A DNA stretch of 64,000 nucleotides from Bog-159 sp049511415 (GTDB taxonomy: Bacteria; Acidobacteriota; Terriglobia; Bryobacterales; Bryobacteraceae), in assembly GCA_049511415.1 (NCBI GenBank), contig JBEKYC010000041.1, positions 1-64,000 of the forward strand, written 5' to 3'. Positions 1 to 10,495 of this stretch are shown here, in pieces. A program made the translations under genes and the position numbers. Positions within the stretch are counted from its first letter, which is position 1. Each line of letters begins with the position of its first letter. A model generated the notes under the pieces. The model was not told the origin of the DNA. It saw only the letters and a program-made list of their open reading frames with translations, and did not search any database.

Positions 1-411
1 GATTTCGAAATCACGCCCGCTCATCTGGAGGCAGCCGCGGACGCCCAGCAGTTGCAAATTCGCGCGGGCGATGTGGTCCTGCTGCGCACCGGCTGGGCGC
101 GCTTTTGGGACGACGCGGCACGCTTCATCGCGCAGGTGCATGGTCCCGGACCCGGCGCCGCAGGCGCGCGCTGGTTGAGCAGCCACGGCATCTTCGCTGC
201 GGGCTCCGACACGGTGGCGTTCGAAAAGGTGCCCGATTCGAACATGCCGGTGCACGTCCATCTGCTGGTCGAAAGCGGCATACACATCATCGAGTGCCTG
301 AACCTGGAGCAACTGGCGGCGGAACATCGCTATACTTTTCTGTTTGTGGCCACGCCGCTGAAGATTCTCGGTGGCACCGGATCGCCTATACGTCCACTGG
401 CAATCGCATGA
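1..411 (+). CDS. Cyclase family protein (kynurenine formamidase-like), C-terminal part
   Basis: The reading frame is open from base 1, so the N-terminus lies outside the window; 136 residues are visible. The sequence fits the C-terminal half of the cyclase family (PF04199): a DVVLLRTGW strand, then WLSSHGIFAAGSDTVAFE, PVHVHLL and an ending around ATPLKILGGTGSPIRPLA. In this family the metal-binding HxGTHxDxPxH motif sits in the N-terminal half, which cannot be checked here. Members hydrolyse amides or lactones such as N-formylkynurenine; the substrate is unknown. The stop overlaps the next start as ATGA, so it is translationally coupled to the kinase-like gene downstream. Confidence 0.8.
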   Translation, partial: DFEITPAHLEAAADAQQLQIRAGDVVLLRTGWARFWDDAARFIAQVHGPGPGAAGARWLSSHGIFAAGSDTVAFEKVPDSNMPVHVHLLVESGIHIIECLNLEQLAAEHRYTFLFVATPLKILGGTGSPIRPLAIA

Positions 412-1457
412 CGTCACCAACCGATTTCGCAGCCGTCCGCGAAGGAGAACAAATCGAAACCACCGCGCTGGCTGCGTACCTGCGAGGCCGGCTGGCGGGC
501 GCGGAATCGGGAATCACGGTGCGGCAATTCCCCGGCGGGCACTCGAATCTCACCTATCTGCTGCAAGCCGGTGAACACGAGTACGTCTTGCGCCGTCCGC
601 TCGGGCCGGTGGCGCCCAAAGCCCACGATATGGCCCGCGAGTACAACGTGCTGGGCGCGGTGCATCCGCTGTTTCCGCAAGCGCCGCGCGTGTTCCTCTT
701 GTGCGACGACCCGGCCATCATCGGCGCGATCTTCTTCGTCATGGAAAGGCGGCGCGGCCTGGTGCTGCGGCGCGAAATTCCCGCGCCGTACGCCAACGAT
801 CCGGATTTCGGACGTCGCGTCAGCGAAGCCTTCGTCGATTGCCTGGCGGCGCTGCACGCCGTGGATGTCAGCCAGGCGATGCTGGGCAAACCTGCCGGAT
901 TCCTGGCGCGCCAGGTGAGCGGTTGGGCCGAGCGCTGGCAGCGCGCGGAGACCGAAACGCTGCCGCAAATGGAGCAACTCATCGCATGGCTGACGCGGCG
1001 GATGCCGGAATCACCCGCGCCAACGTTAGTGCACAACGATTACAAGCTCGACAACATGATGCTCGACGCCGCCGATCCCAGCCGCGTGGAAGCCGTGCTC
1101 GATTGGGAGATGGCCACCGCCGGCGATCCGCTGGTGGATCTGGGCTGCGTGATGTGCTACTGGCCGGAAGCCGGCGATCCGGCCGTGCGCCGCGACGCGC
1201 TCAGCAGCATCACTACACTGCCCGGTTGGTTCACGCGCGCGCAACTTGTAGAGCGCTACGCGCGCCTTACCGGTCGGGATGTCTCCGGCCTCGGCTATTA
1301 TGAAGTGTTCGGAATATTCAAGATCGCCGTGGTGCTCCAACAAATCTATTTCCGGTACCGGCGCGGGCAGACCCACGACGAGCGCTTCCGCAACTTCGAT
1401 GAGCGTGTGCGCGGATTGGTGGAAGTGGCGGCCGAAGTCGCGGAGAGAGCCGGTTGA
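408..1457 (+). CDS. Phosphotransferase family protein (APH/ACAD10-like)
   Basis: A 349-residue protein with the aminoglycoside-phosphotransferase/choline-kinase fold. Visible landmarks are the N-lobe FPGGHSNLTYLL and YVLRRPLG (likely ATP-binding lysine replaced by Arg pairs), the catalytic loop LVHNDYKLDNMMLD (Brenner-type HxDxxxxN) and VLDWEMATAGDPLVDLG with the metal-binding DWE. Relatives are fused to or found beside acyl-CoA dehydrogenases in fatty- or hydroxy-acid catabolism, so a small-molecule kinase role in lipid breakdown is more likely than drug resistance. The ATG at 408 overlaps the upstream stop as ATGA; a longer in-frame extension to 105 was rejected because it runs through the cyclase gene. 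It overlaps the next gene as TTGA. Confidence 0.85.
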   Translation: MTSPTDFAAVREGEQIETTALAAYLRGRLAGAESGITVRQFPGGHSNLTYLLQAGEHEYVLRRPLGPVAPKAHDMAREYNVLGAVHPLFPQAPRVFLLCDDPAIIGAIFFVMERRRGLVLRREIPAPYANDPDFGRRVSEAFVDCLAALHAVDVSQAMLGKPAGFLARQVSGWAERWQRAETETLPQMEQLIAWLTRRMPESPAPTLVHNDYKLDNMMLDAADPSRVEAVLDWEMATAGDPLVDLGCVMCYWPEAGDPAVRRDALSSITTLPGWFTRAQLVERYARLTGRDVSGLGYYEVFGIFKIAVVLQQIYFRYRRGQTHDERFRNFDERVRGLVEVAAEVAERAG

Positions 1458-2170
1458 GTTCGCTGTATCTTATCCGCCACGGGCAAGCCGGCAGGCGCGC
1501 GCATTACGATGCGCTATCGGATCTGGGGCATCGGCAAGCCTACCTGTTGGGGCAATACCTGGCCGCGCAAAAGGTCGAGTTCAAGGCGTTTATCGCGGGT
1601 GGCCTCAACCGGCAGCGGCAAACCGCGACGGAGGTATCGCGCGCGTATCGTGAGGCGGGCGTGAGCGTGCCTGAGATCGTCTACGATCCGCAGTGGAACG
1701 AATTCGATATGACCGCGGTCTTCAGCGAATTCGCGCCGCAGTTATGCGAAGCCGATCCGCAATTCAAGCAGGACTACCAGGAATTGATGCGCAAGCTGGA
1801 AGACCAGGATTCGCCCATCCACCATGCCTGGACGGATTGCGATACGCAAGCCATGCGCGCCTGGATGGAGGATCGTTTTCCTTGCCGCACCGAATCCTGG
1901 GCGGCCTTCTGCCGGCGCGTCTTAGGGAACCGTGCGGCCCTGAGCGCCTATCAACCAGGCGACGCGGTGGCCATCTTCACGTCCGCTTCGCCCATCGCCA
2001 TCTGGGTTGCCGCGTCGCTGGGTGTGTCGGACGGGCACATCATGCGCCTGGCGGGCGTGCTCCATAACTCCGCCGTCTCGACCTTCCGGCTGCGGGACGA
2101 CACCATGACGCTGTTCAGTTTCAACGGCACACCGCACCTGACGGATGCGCGGCTACGCACCTTCCGGTGA
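1454..2170 (+). CDS. Histidine phosphatase family protein
   Basis: A 238-residue cytoplasmic phosphatase of the phosphoglycerate mutase-like superfamily. The N-terminal LYLIRHGQAG carries the catalytic RHG histidine, and a later FTSASPIAIW segment may end the core. It starts with TTG, overlapping the preceding stop as TTGA, so translation is probably coupled. The substrate is not evident; the phosphotransferase upstream and the MaoC hydratase downstream suggest an acyl or phospho-intermediate salvage pathway, but this is only inference from the neighbourhood. Confidence 0.83.
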   Translation: MSSLYLIRHGQAGRRAHYDALSDLGHRQAYLLGQYLAAQKVEFKAFIAGGLNRQRQTATEVSRAYREAGVSVPEIVYDPQWNEFDMTAVFSEFAPQLCEADPQFKQDYQELMRKLEDQDSPIHHAWTDCDTQAMRAWMEDRFPCRTESWAAFCRRVLGNRAALSAYQPGDAVAIFTSASPIAIWVAASLGVSDGHIMRLAGVLHNSAVSTFRLRDDTMTLFSFNGTPHLTDARLRTFR

Positions 2171-2176
2171 GACTAT

Positions 2177-2635
2177 ATGCGCGTGATTGAGAGTATTGAC
2201 GAATTGCGTTCGCTGGCCGGCCAGGAAGTGGCGGTAGGCGAATGGTTCACCATGGAGCAATCGCGGATCGACGCCTTTGCGGATTCAACCGGCGACCACC
2301 AGTGGATTCATCAGGACGTGGAACGCGCCAAAACCGAGTCGCCTTTCGGTCGCACCATCGCCCATGGCTTCCTGACGTTGTCGCTGCTCAGCAGCCTGTC
2401 GCACGAGTGCTTCGATATCCGCGGTGAATTCAAGATGCGGATCAACTACGGGCTGAACCGCGTGCGCTTTCCGTCGCCGGTGCCGTCGGGTGCGCGGCTG
2501 CGGGCGCGCTTCACGCTGCAATCGGTCGAAGACTTCGACCAGGGGTATCAGTTGGTATGGGTGGTGACAATCGAACTCGAAGGCAGCCGCAAGCCGGCGC
2601 TGTATGCGGAGTGGGTGGTGCGGCTCTACCGGTGA
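2177..2635 (+). CDS. MaoC family dehydratase
   Basis: A 152-residue single hot-dog-fold protein. The hydratase-2 motif is present as FADSTGDHQWIHQD, where Asp and His form the catalytic dyad, followed by FGRTIAHGFLTLSL. The size matches the single-domain (R)-specific enoyl-CoA hydratases and acyl dehydratases. It starts 6 nt after the phosphatase stop and closes the four-gene plus-strand run. Its last 10 bases overlap the end of hemH on the other strand. Likely role: hydration of a trans-enoyl-CoA thioester; chain length cannot be read from sequence. Confidence 0.88.
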   Translation: MRVIESIDELRSLAGQEVAVGEWFTMEQSRIDAFADSTGDHQWIHQDVERAKTESPFGRTIAHGFLTLSLLSSLSHECFDIRGEFKMRINYGLNRVRFPSPVPSGARLRARFTLQSVEDFDQGYQLVWVVTIELEGSRKPALYAEWVVRLYR

Positions 2636-3594
2636 CGCGGGGGCGACGGGCAGCAGTCGTCGGGGCACCTCTGGTGGCCGTTCGTGATGCATTCCAGGAC
2701 CAGTTCGCGGATCATGGCGGCGAAGCGCGGGTCGGCGCCCACCGTCTGCGCGCGGACCATGTTGAGGCCAAGCTGACCGCATAACTGGCGCGCTTCCGTG
2801 TCCAGATCGTAGACCACTTCCATGTGATCGGAGATGAAGCCGATGGGCGCCAGCACCACGTCACGCGTGCCGCCGGCGGCCAGCTCGCGCAGGTATTCAA
2901 GAACGTCGGGCCCGAGCCACGGCTGGCCCGGCGATCCGCTGCGGCTCTGATACACGAGCCGGTATGCCGGTTGATCGACCAGGTCCGCAACCAAGCGGCA
3001 GGCTTCTTCGACCTGCTGCACGTAGCGGCTGGTTTCAGCCATCCACAGGGGGACGCTATGGGCGGTGAAGGCCAGCGCGGCGCCCGCGGAAATCTGTGCG
3101 AAGGCGGCGCGCACGCGATCGGCCATGGGCTCGATGAAGCCGGGGTGATTGTAGAATACCGGCAACTTCAGCACCTCCGGCGCCGCAGGTCCGACGGCCG
3201 CACGTGCCCGCGCGATATCTTCCAGGTACTGGCGGCAGCCGGAATAGGAGCTGTAGGCCGAGGTGACGAAGGCAAAGGCGCGGCGCACGCCGTCGGCAGC
3301 CATCTGACGCAGGGTGTCCGGCAGCAGCGGATGCCAGTTGCGATTGCCCCAATAGACGGGCAGGTCGGAACCCTCGGCGGCGAGCACTTCGCGCAGCGCT
3401 GCCATCAACGCGCGGTTCTGATCGTTGATGGGGCTGCGTCCGCCGAAATGGTAATAGTGTTCGGCCACTTCCAGCATGCGCTCGTGCGGCACGTTGCGTC
3501 CGCGCAAGACGTTTTCGAGAAATGGCATGACTTCTTCGGCACGGTCGGGACCGCCGAAGGAGAGCAGCAGGATGGCTTCACCGGGGTTATTCAT
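2626..3594 (-). CDS. hemH: Ferrochelatase
   Basis: A 322-residue ferrochelatase. Landmarks are LLLSFGGPDRAEEVMPFL at the N-terminus, HFGGRSPIN, FTAHSVP with the metal-handling His, and PIGFISDHMEVVYDLD with the conserved Glu. It inserts Fe2+ into a porphyrin at the end of heme synthesis. Acidobacteria may use either protoporphyrin or coproporphyrin as substrate, and this sequence alone does not decide. The C-terminus is unusual: it ends CPDDCC plus a short basic tail, three cysteines that could form a metal site. The start overlaps the end of the broken Uma2 gene by 8 nt. Confidence 0.93.
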   Translation of the reverse strand: MNNPGEAILLLSFGGPDRAEEVMPFLENVLRGRNVPHERMLEVAEHYYHFGGRSPINDQNRALMAALREVLAAEGSDLPVYWGNRNWHPLLPDTLRQMAADGVRRAFAFVTSAYSSYSGCRQYLEDIARARAAVGPAAPEVLKLPVFYNHPGFIEPMADRVRAAFAQISAGAALAFTAHSVPLWMAETSRYVQQVEEACRLVADLVDQPAYRLVYQSRSGSPGQPWLGPDVLEYLRELAAGGTRDVVLAPIGFISDHMEVVYDLDTEARQLCGQLGLNMVRAQTVGADPRFAAMIRELVLECITNGHQRCPDDCCPSPPRHR

Positions 3595-3948
3595 CTAAAG
3601 CCTGGAACAGGTCGGCGCGGCGTGTATCGGGATCGATGATCCAAACAAATGCGACGCCAAACGCCAAATACTCATTGACCTTCGTGCGCATCTGGCTCAT
3701 GCGATCCTCGGGTGATAGCACTTCGACAGCGATGAACGGTGGCGTACTGGGGAGAGGATCACGCGGTGCGGGCTGCTTATAGACACAGACATCCGGCACG
3801 CCTTGCGGCGTTCGTGCAGCAGAGACGCGACCGCGACCATCGGAATGCCGTGAGGCATCTCTCCCGTATTGCGCTCGATCAACCTTCCTTCGTCGAACTC
3901 ACACTCAGGTTCGTAGCTCCTGGTGAGATACTCTCGTTCGGATACCAC
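3587..3948 (-). pseudogene. Uma2-type endonuclease-like gene with internal deletion and frameshift
   Basis: The first half reads SEREYLTRSYEPECEFDEG...LIERNTGEMPHG...LLHERRKA, the N-terminal pattern of Uma2/DUF820 restriction-endonuclease-fold proteins. The second half, in another frame, reads VPDVCVYKQPAP then IAVEVLSPEDRMSQMRTKVNEYL and WIIDPDTR, the C-terminal catalytic part. The two join near 3795-3800 with the usual 25-30 central residues missing, so this looks like a deletion that also shifted frame. The start is GTG at 3948, placed by an AAGGAGG ribosome-binding site inside the end of the S9 peptidase gene. Probably non-functional; the function of Uma2 proteins is itself poorly known. 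Confidence 0.75.
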
Positions 3949-5885
3949 TACCGCGCCTCCTTCAGGTACTTGTCGAACCACGCGATAGAGCGTTCCAGCG
4001 AATCCACCTGGTTCTCGCGCTTGGCAAAGCCGTGACCTTCGCCGGGATAGTAGTGCGCGTCCACCACCTTCCCGTACTTGCGCAGCGTGGTGACTACCTG
4101 GTCCGCCTCCTCCTTGGGATCGCGGATGTCGTTCTCGCCCTGCAGCACCAGCAGAGGCGCCTTCGCATTCTGAAAGTACTTGATGGGCGAGGCGTCCTCG
4201 TATACCTTGCGATCTCTCACCGGGTCGCCCAGGATGGACTGATCATACTGTTGCAGTTCAGGACTTTCGTGTTCCTGTTCGGTGAGCCAGTCGGTGATGC
4301 CGAACAGTTCCACGGCGGCTGCCCAGACATCCGGCGTCTTGCCGATCGCAATCATGGCCATGTAGCCGCCGTATGATCCGCCCATGATGCCGATCTTCTT
4401 TTCTGCGGCGTAGCCGGTGGCGATGAGGAACTTCGCGGCGTAGACTTCGTCCTGCAGATCGCCGCCACCGAGGTCTTTGTAGTTAGCCTTTTGGAAGGCC
4501 ATGCCGTAGCCGGTCGAGCCGCGCACGTTTGGCGCGATGCACAAATAGCCGCGCGAAGCCAGCGCCTGCGCGTTGCGGCTGAAGCTATCGAGCGTCTGGC
4601 CCGTCGGCCCGCCGTGGGGCAGCACGACGGCCGGGTGCGTGCCATCGCGCTTCAGATTGAACGGCACCCAGAGGAAAGCGCTGATGGTCTGGCCGTCGAA
4701 GCTCTTGTAATGCACCAGATGGGAGGCGGGGAGGTTGGCGGGGTGGAGTCCGGCTAGCGCGGAGTAAGTCAATTGAGTGGCACGGCGGGTCGCCAGATTG
4801 TAAACCCAAAGGTCCGCCGGGCGATTGGAGCTCTGATGCGAAATCAGCAATCGGTCGCCCGACGGCGAAAATGCGTTCGGCTGGCCGACGGGACTAGTTA
4901 ACCCCTCCGGGAAACTCAGCGGCTCGGCATGGGGCGAACCGCGCTGGGCCACGTAAGTGGTCGTGCGGCCGTCTTCATTGACTAGATAAGTGAAACTCGC
5001 GCCGCGTGGAGCAAAGTCGCCGGCGTGGGCGTCCCACTCGAGGTCTGTCACCCACGAGATTTTGCGCGAAGCGATATCCAGCAAGGCGATATTGGAGATG
5101 CCGCCTTTTTGGTTGGAACTGATCGCCAGCGTCCGGCCGTCGGCCGAGACTGAGGACGCGCGGAAGATGACATCGCCGGTATGGGGAGTCAGGTTTTCGA
5201 GCGCCCCCGCTTTGAGATCGACGCGATAGACGTCGGAATCGGTGCCGCCGGCATTGACGCGGTTGGCGTAGAGGCTCAGACCGTCGGGGCTCCAGTCGGC
5301 GATTTCCCAGGCTCGGTTCTTGGACTCTTCGTGCGTGAGATTACGAACCGCGCGCGCGCGCCAGTCGAGCAGGGCCACGTCGAAACTCGGCGCGGTCTTC
5401 GCTTTCATGGAGAATGCCAGCGTCTTGCCGTCGTGCGACCAGTGCGCATCGGTTTCGGAGACATCCGGAGTCCGCGTGAGATTGATGGGAGGCCCACCGG
5501 ACGCTGGGATGGCAAACAGATCGGAGATTTCGCCTCCGGCGTAGTCTTGTTCATAGACAATCCATTTTCCATCGGGCGACCACGCAGCGCCGGACTGGCG
5601 GTCGTCGGACTGCGTCAACTGGACCGGCCAACCGCCCGCCGCCGAGACTTTCCAGAGGCTGTTACGGCCGGTCAGATTGGTCGTGAAGGCGACTTCACGG
5701 CCGTCAGGTGACCAGGCGGGGCTGGTGGTGGACCGAGTGTAAACCAGTTCTTCGATGGGGACCGGCGCGGCGTCGGCGTTAGCAATGGAGGTGATCGTTT
5801 GGGGGTCGGTGATGGGGCGCTCGTCGGGCGAGGACGCCGCACACAGGGCGGTGCACAGGAGGGCAAGTGCTGGCGTGGGTTTCAT
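3948..5885 (-). CDS. S9 family peptidase (acylaminoacyl-peptidase/DPP-like)
   Basis: A 645-residue secreted serine peptidase. The ATG at 5885 is preferred over 5915 because it begins a clean signal peptide (MKPTPALALLCTALCAAS). Residues 45-390 form a WD40/PD40 beta-propeller with repeated SPDG turns. Residues 400-645 are the alpha/beta-hydrolase domain with nucleophile Ser504 in GGSYGG, Asp586 in GENDIRD and His618 in GEGHGF. It would cleave small peptides or acylated amino acids in the periplasm. It lies 54 nt downstream of rho, separated by a palindromic repeat, so it may be transcribed separately. Confidence 0.92.
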   Translation of the reverse strand: MKPTPALALLCTALCAASSPDERPITDPQTITSIANADAAPVPIEELVYTRSTTSPAWSPDGREVAFTTNLTGRNSLWKVSAAGGWPVQLTQSDDRQSGAAWSPDGKWIVYEQDYAGGEISDLFAIPASGGPPINLTRTPDVSETDAHWSHDGKTLAFSMKAKTAPSFDVALLDWRARAVRNLTHEESKNRAWEIADWSPDGLSLYANRVNAGGTDSDVYRVDLKAGALENLTPHTGDVIFRASSVSADGRTLAISSNQKGGISNIALLDIASRKISWVTDLEWDAHAGDFAPRGASFTYLVNEDGRTTTYVAQRGSPHAEPLSFPEGLTSPVGQPNAFSPSGDRLLISHQSSNRPADLWVYNLATRRATQLTYSALAGLHPANLPASHLVHYKSFDGQTISAFLWVPFNLKRDGTHPAVVLPHGGPTGQTLDSFSRNAQALASRGYLCIAPNVRGSTGYGMAFQKANYKDLGGGDLQDEVYAAKFLIATGYAAEKKIGIMGGSYGGYMAMIAIGKTPDVWAAAVELFGITDWLTEQEHESPELQQYDQSILGDPVRDRKVYEDASPIKYFQNAKAPLLVLQGENDIRDPKEEADQVVTTLRKYGKVVDAHYYPGEGHGFAKRENQVDSLERSIAWFDKYLKEAR

Positions 5886-5905
5886 TGAGGCAGTATAGCG
5901 CGCAC

Positions 5906-5940
5906 GGCGGACCACGAAAAACGATGGTCCACCCCACGGT
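5906..5940. repeat. Dispersed palindromic element, copy A
   Basis: An inverted repeat GGACCA (5909-5914) and TGGTCC (5925-5930) around a 10-nt loop containing AAAAACG, followed by CCCCACGG. The same arrangement recurs at 7970-8002 and, reversed, at 40943-40976. It fills the interval between rho and the S9 peptidase. There is no T-run after the stem, so an intrinsic terminator is not supported. Confidence 0.75.
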
Positions 5941-7403
5941 TAGCCGCTCATGGAGTTGAGGAACTCGGCGTTGCTGCGGGTCTTGCTGAGTTTGTCGAGG
6001 AGAAGCTCCATGGTTTCTACCGGCGACAGCGGATTGAGCACCTTGCGCAGAATCCAGACGCGGTTCAACTCCTCTTTGGGCAGCAGCAGCTCTTCCTTGC
6101 GGGTGCCGCTCTTATTGATGTCGATGGCGGGGAACACGCGCTTATCCACCAGTTTGCGTTCCAGGTGGATTTCCAGGTTGCCGGTGCCTTTGAACTCTTC
6201 GAAGATCACGTCGTCCATGCGGCTGCCGGTGTCGATCAGCGAGGTGGCGATGATAGTGAGCGATCCGCCCTCCTCAATGTTGCGGGCCGCGCCGAAGAAG
6301 CGCTTGGGGCGCTGCAGGGCGTTCGAATCGACGCCGCCGGAGAGCACCTTGCCGGAAGGCGGCACGATGGTGTTGTAGGCGCGCGCCAAGCGGGTGATGG
6401 AGTCGAGCAGGATGACTACGTCCTTCTTGTGCTCGACCAGGCGCTTGGCCTTTTCAATGACCATCTCGGCCACCTGTACGTGACGGGTGGCGGGCTCGTC
6501 GAATGTGGAACTGATCACCTCGCCGCGCACGGAGCGCTGCATGTCGGTGACTTCCTCGGGACGCTCGTCGATCAGCAGCACGATCAAAGTCACTTCCGGA
6601 TGATTGGTGGTGACCGAGTTGGCGATGCTCTGCAGCAGCATGGTCTTGCCGGTGCGCGGCGGCGAGACGATCAGGCCGCGTTGGCCCTTGCCGATGGGTG
6701 TGAGCAGATCCATGACGCGGCCGGAGTAATTCTCCTTGGCCGTCTCGAGTTTGATGCGCGCGTTGGGATAGAGCGGCGTCAGGTTGTCGAAGAAGATCTT
6801 GTTGCGGGCTTCCTCGGGCGGTTCGAAGTTGATGGCGTCGACTTTGATGAGCGCGAAGTAACGCTCGCCCTCTTTGGGCGGACGGATCTGGCCGGAGATG
6901 GTGTCGCCGGTGCGCAGATCGAAGCGCCGGATCTGGGACGGCGAGACATACACGTCGTCGGGGCCGGGCAAATAGTTGTATTCGGGAGCGCGCAGGAAGC
7001 CGAAACCGTCCGGCAGGCATTCGAGCACGCCTTCCGAGAAGATCAGCCCGCTTTTTTCGGCCTGGGTTTGCAGGATCTTGAAGATCAACTCCTGCTTGCG
7101 CAGACCGGCTGCGCCGGCCACGTTCATATCCTTGGCGACCTGGTTGAGCCGCTGGATGCTCATGTCCTTCAGTTCGACCAAGTCCAAAGTGGGCGAGCCG
7201 TTTTTAGCTTGAGCCGGCGGTTTGTTGCGCCGGTGGCCCCCATGTTGGCTGGGCGGCGGGCCGACGGGTGTTTCGGTAAGGGCGGCGCCGTCGCGATTGG
7301 CTTCCGTGGACCGGGCGGGCGGGCGCTCGACCGGTTTTTCGTGGTCTTCTGCGGGTGTGGCGATTTCTACCGCGTCTGGAGTGTGTTCGTTATCGCTTGC
7401 CAA
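5940..7403 (-). CDS. rho: Transcription termination factor Rho
   Basis: A 487-residue hexameric RNA helicase that terminates transcription. Residues 1-75 are a low-complexity Pro/Glu-rich N-terminal extension. Then come the Rho N-domain (LVELKDMSIQRLNQVAKDMN...GLRKQELIFKIL), the RNA-binding cold-shock domain (GVLECLPDGFGFLR) and the ATPase core with Walker A SPPRTGKT, Walker B VTLIVLLIDERPEEV, and the C-terminal signature RSNAEFLNSM. The start is TTG at 7403 with a GAGG site just upstream; it overlaps the 3' end of engB by 37 nt. The P-loop has Arg-Thr where E. coli has Lys-Ala. Confidence 0.97.
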   Translation of the reverse strand: MASDNEHTPDAVEIATPAEDHEKPVERPPARSTEANRDGAALTETPVGPPPSQHGGHRRNKPPAQAKNGSPTLDLVELKDMSIQRLNQVAKDMNVAGAAGLRKQELIFKILQTQAEKSGLIFSEGVLECLPDGFGFLRAPEYNYLPGPDDVYVSPSQIRRFDLRTGDTISGQIRPPKEGERYFALIKVDAINFEPPEEARNKIFFDNLTPLYPNARIKLETAKENYSGRVMDLLTPIGKGQRGLIVSPPRTGKTMLLQSIANSVTTNHPEVTLIVLLIDERPEEVTDMQRSVRGEVISSTFDEPATRHVQVAEMVIEKAKRLVEHKKDVVILLDSITRLARAYNTIVPPSGKVLSGGVDSNALQRPKRFFGAARNIEEGGSLTIIATSLIDTGSRMDDVIFEEFKGTGNLEIHLERKLVDKRVFPAIDINKSGTRKEELLLPKEELNRVWILRKVLNPLSPVETMELLLDKLSKTRSNAEFLNSMSG

Positions 7404-7939
7404 ATTTCCCTCACTCCCCGGCCCGTGGAGGCCGAGAATGGCAAAGGTTCGACGTTCTCCTTGCGGATAAGCGCCAGACCGTGCCCTTGTTCTGATTGGT
7501 TCAATTTATCTATCTTGGTGGCGATTACCTGAAATCGCCGGTGGTGCAGTTCGAGCCATTCCTTGAGTTGCAAATCCTGTTCCATCCACCCCCTGCGGGC
7601 GTCCAGAATCAGAAAGGAAAGATCCAGGGTATCTCTTGTCAACAAGTAACTTTCGATCAAGCCTTGCCACTCGCGGGTCACGCTTTTTGGAACCCGGGCA
7701 TAACCATATCCGGGGAGATCCACGAAGTACAGTGAGTCGTTGATGCGATAAAAATTGATCGTTTGCGTGCGACCCGGAGTGTTACTGGTGAAAGCCAGCC
7801 CTTTGCGCCCCACCAGAGCGTTAATCAGGCTGGACTTTCCTACGTTACTTCTCCCTAAAAACGCGATCTCGGGCAGGCCGTCGGAGGGGAACCGGTCCGG
7901 CTGTGCCGCGGAAGTTACAAAAGTGCTGTCAATGGGCAT
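7367..7939 (-). CDS. engB: Ribosome biogenesis GTP-binding protein EngB/YsxC
   Basis: A 190-residue TRAFAC GTPase of the EngB family. G1 is GRSNVGKSS, G2 TPGRTQTINFY, G3 VDLPGYGYA, G4 TKIDK and G5 FSASTGRG. EngB is needed for 50S subunit assembly. It sits between lon and rho on the same strand; its end overlaps the rho start, suggesting co-transcription. The 66 nt between lon and engB are filled by two palindromes, and no Shine-Dalgarno is visible before the ATG at 7939. Confidence 0.96.
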   Translation of the reverse strand: MPIDSTFVTSAAQPDRFPSDGLPEIAFLGRSNVGKSSLINALVGRKGLAFTSNTPGRTQTINFYRINDSLYFVDLPGYGYARVPKSVTREWQGLIESYLLTRDTLDLSFLILDARRGWMEQDLQLKEWLELHHRRFQVIATKIDKLNQSEQGHGLALIRKENVEPLPFSASTGRGVREIWQAITNTLQTR

Positions 7940-7943
7940 TCAT

Positions 7944-7961
7944 GCGGGACTGAAGTCCCGC
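7944..7961. repeat. REP-like palindrome upstream of engB
   Basis: A perfect 8-bp inverted repeat, GCGGGACT and AGTCCCGC, separated by GA. It lies 5 nt upstream of the engB start codon and next to palindromic element copy B. Elements of the form CGGGACT-AGTCCCG are, from memory, common in acidobacterial intergenic DNA. In RNA it would form a very stable hairpin close to the engB start, which could affect translation. Confidence 0.6.
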
Positions 7962-7969
7962 GGCACCAC

Positions 7970-8002
7970 GGCAGACCACATAAAACGATGGTCTGCCCCA
8001 CC
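7970..8002. repeat. Dispersed palindromic element, copy B
   Basis: A perfect 9-bp stem, GGCAGACCA (7970-7978) and TGGTCTGCC (7989-7997), with loop CATAAAACGA, followed by CCACC. It matches copies A and C in the loop core AAAACGATGG and in the flanking CCCCAC. It ends 4 nt before the lon stop codon. Confidence 0.8.
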
Positions 8003-8005
8003 TTA

Positions 8006-10420
<2,415 letters not shown>

Positions 10421-10495
10421 GTTTCTCCGCTAAGGGTTCGGCCGGCGCCCCGTGGCCGGCTGGCAGGCAACAACGCCAAAAAGAGCGCGGGCCGA

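Noticed and set aside
105..407. N-terminal extension of the phosphotransferase gene
   Set aside because: It lies in another frame over the cyclase gene and is Arg-rich without domain similarity; ATG 408 overlaps the stop as ATGA.
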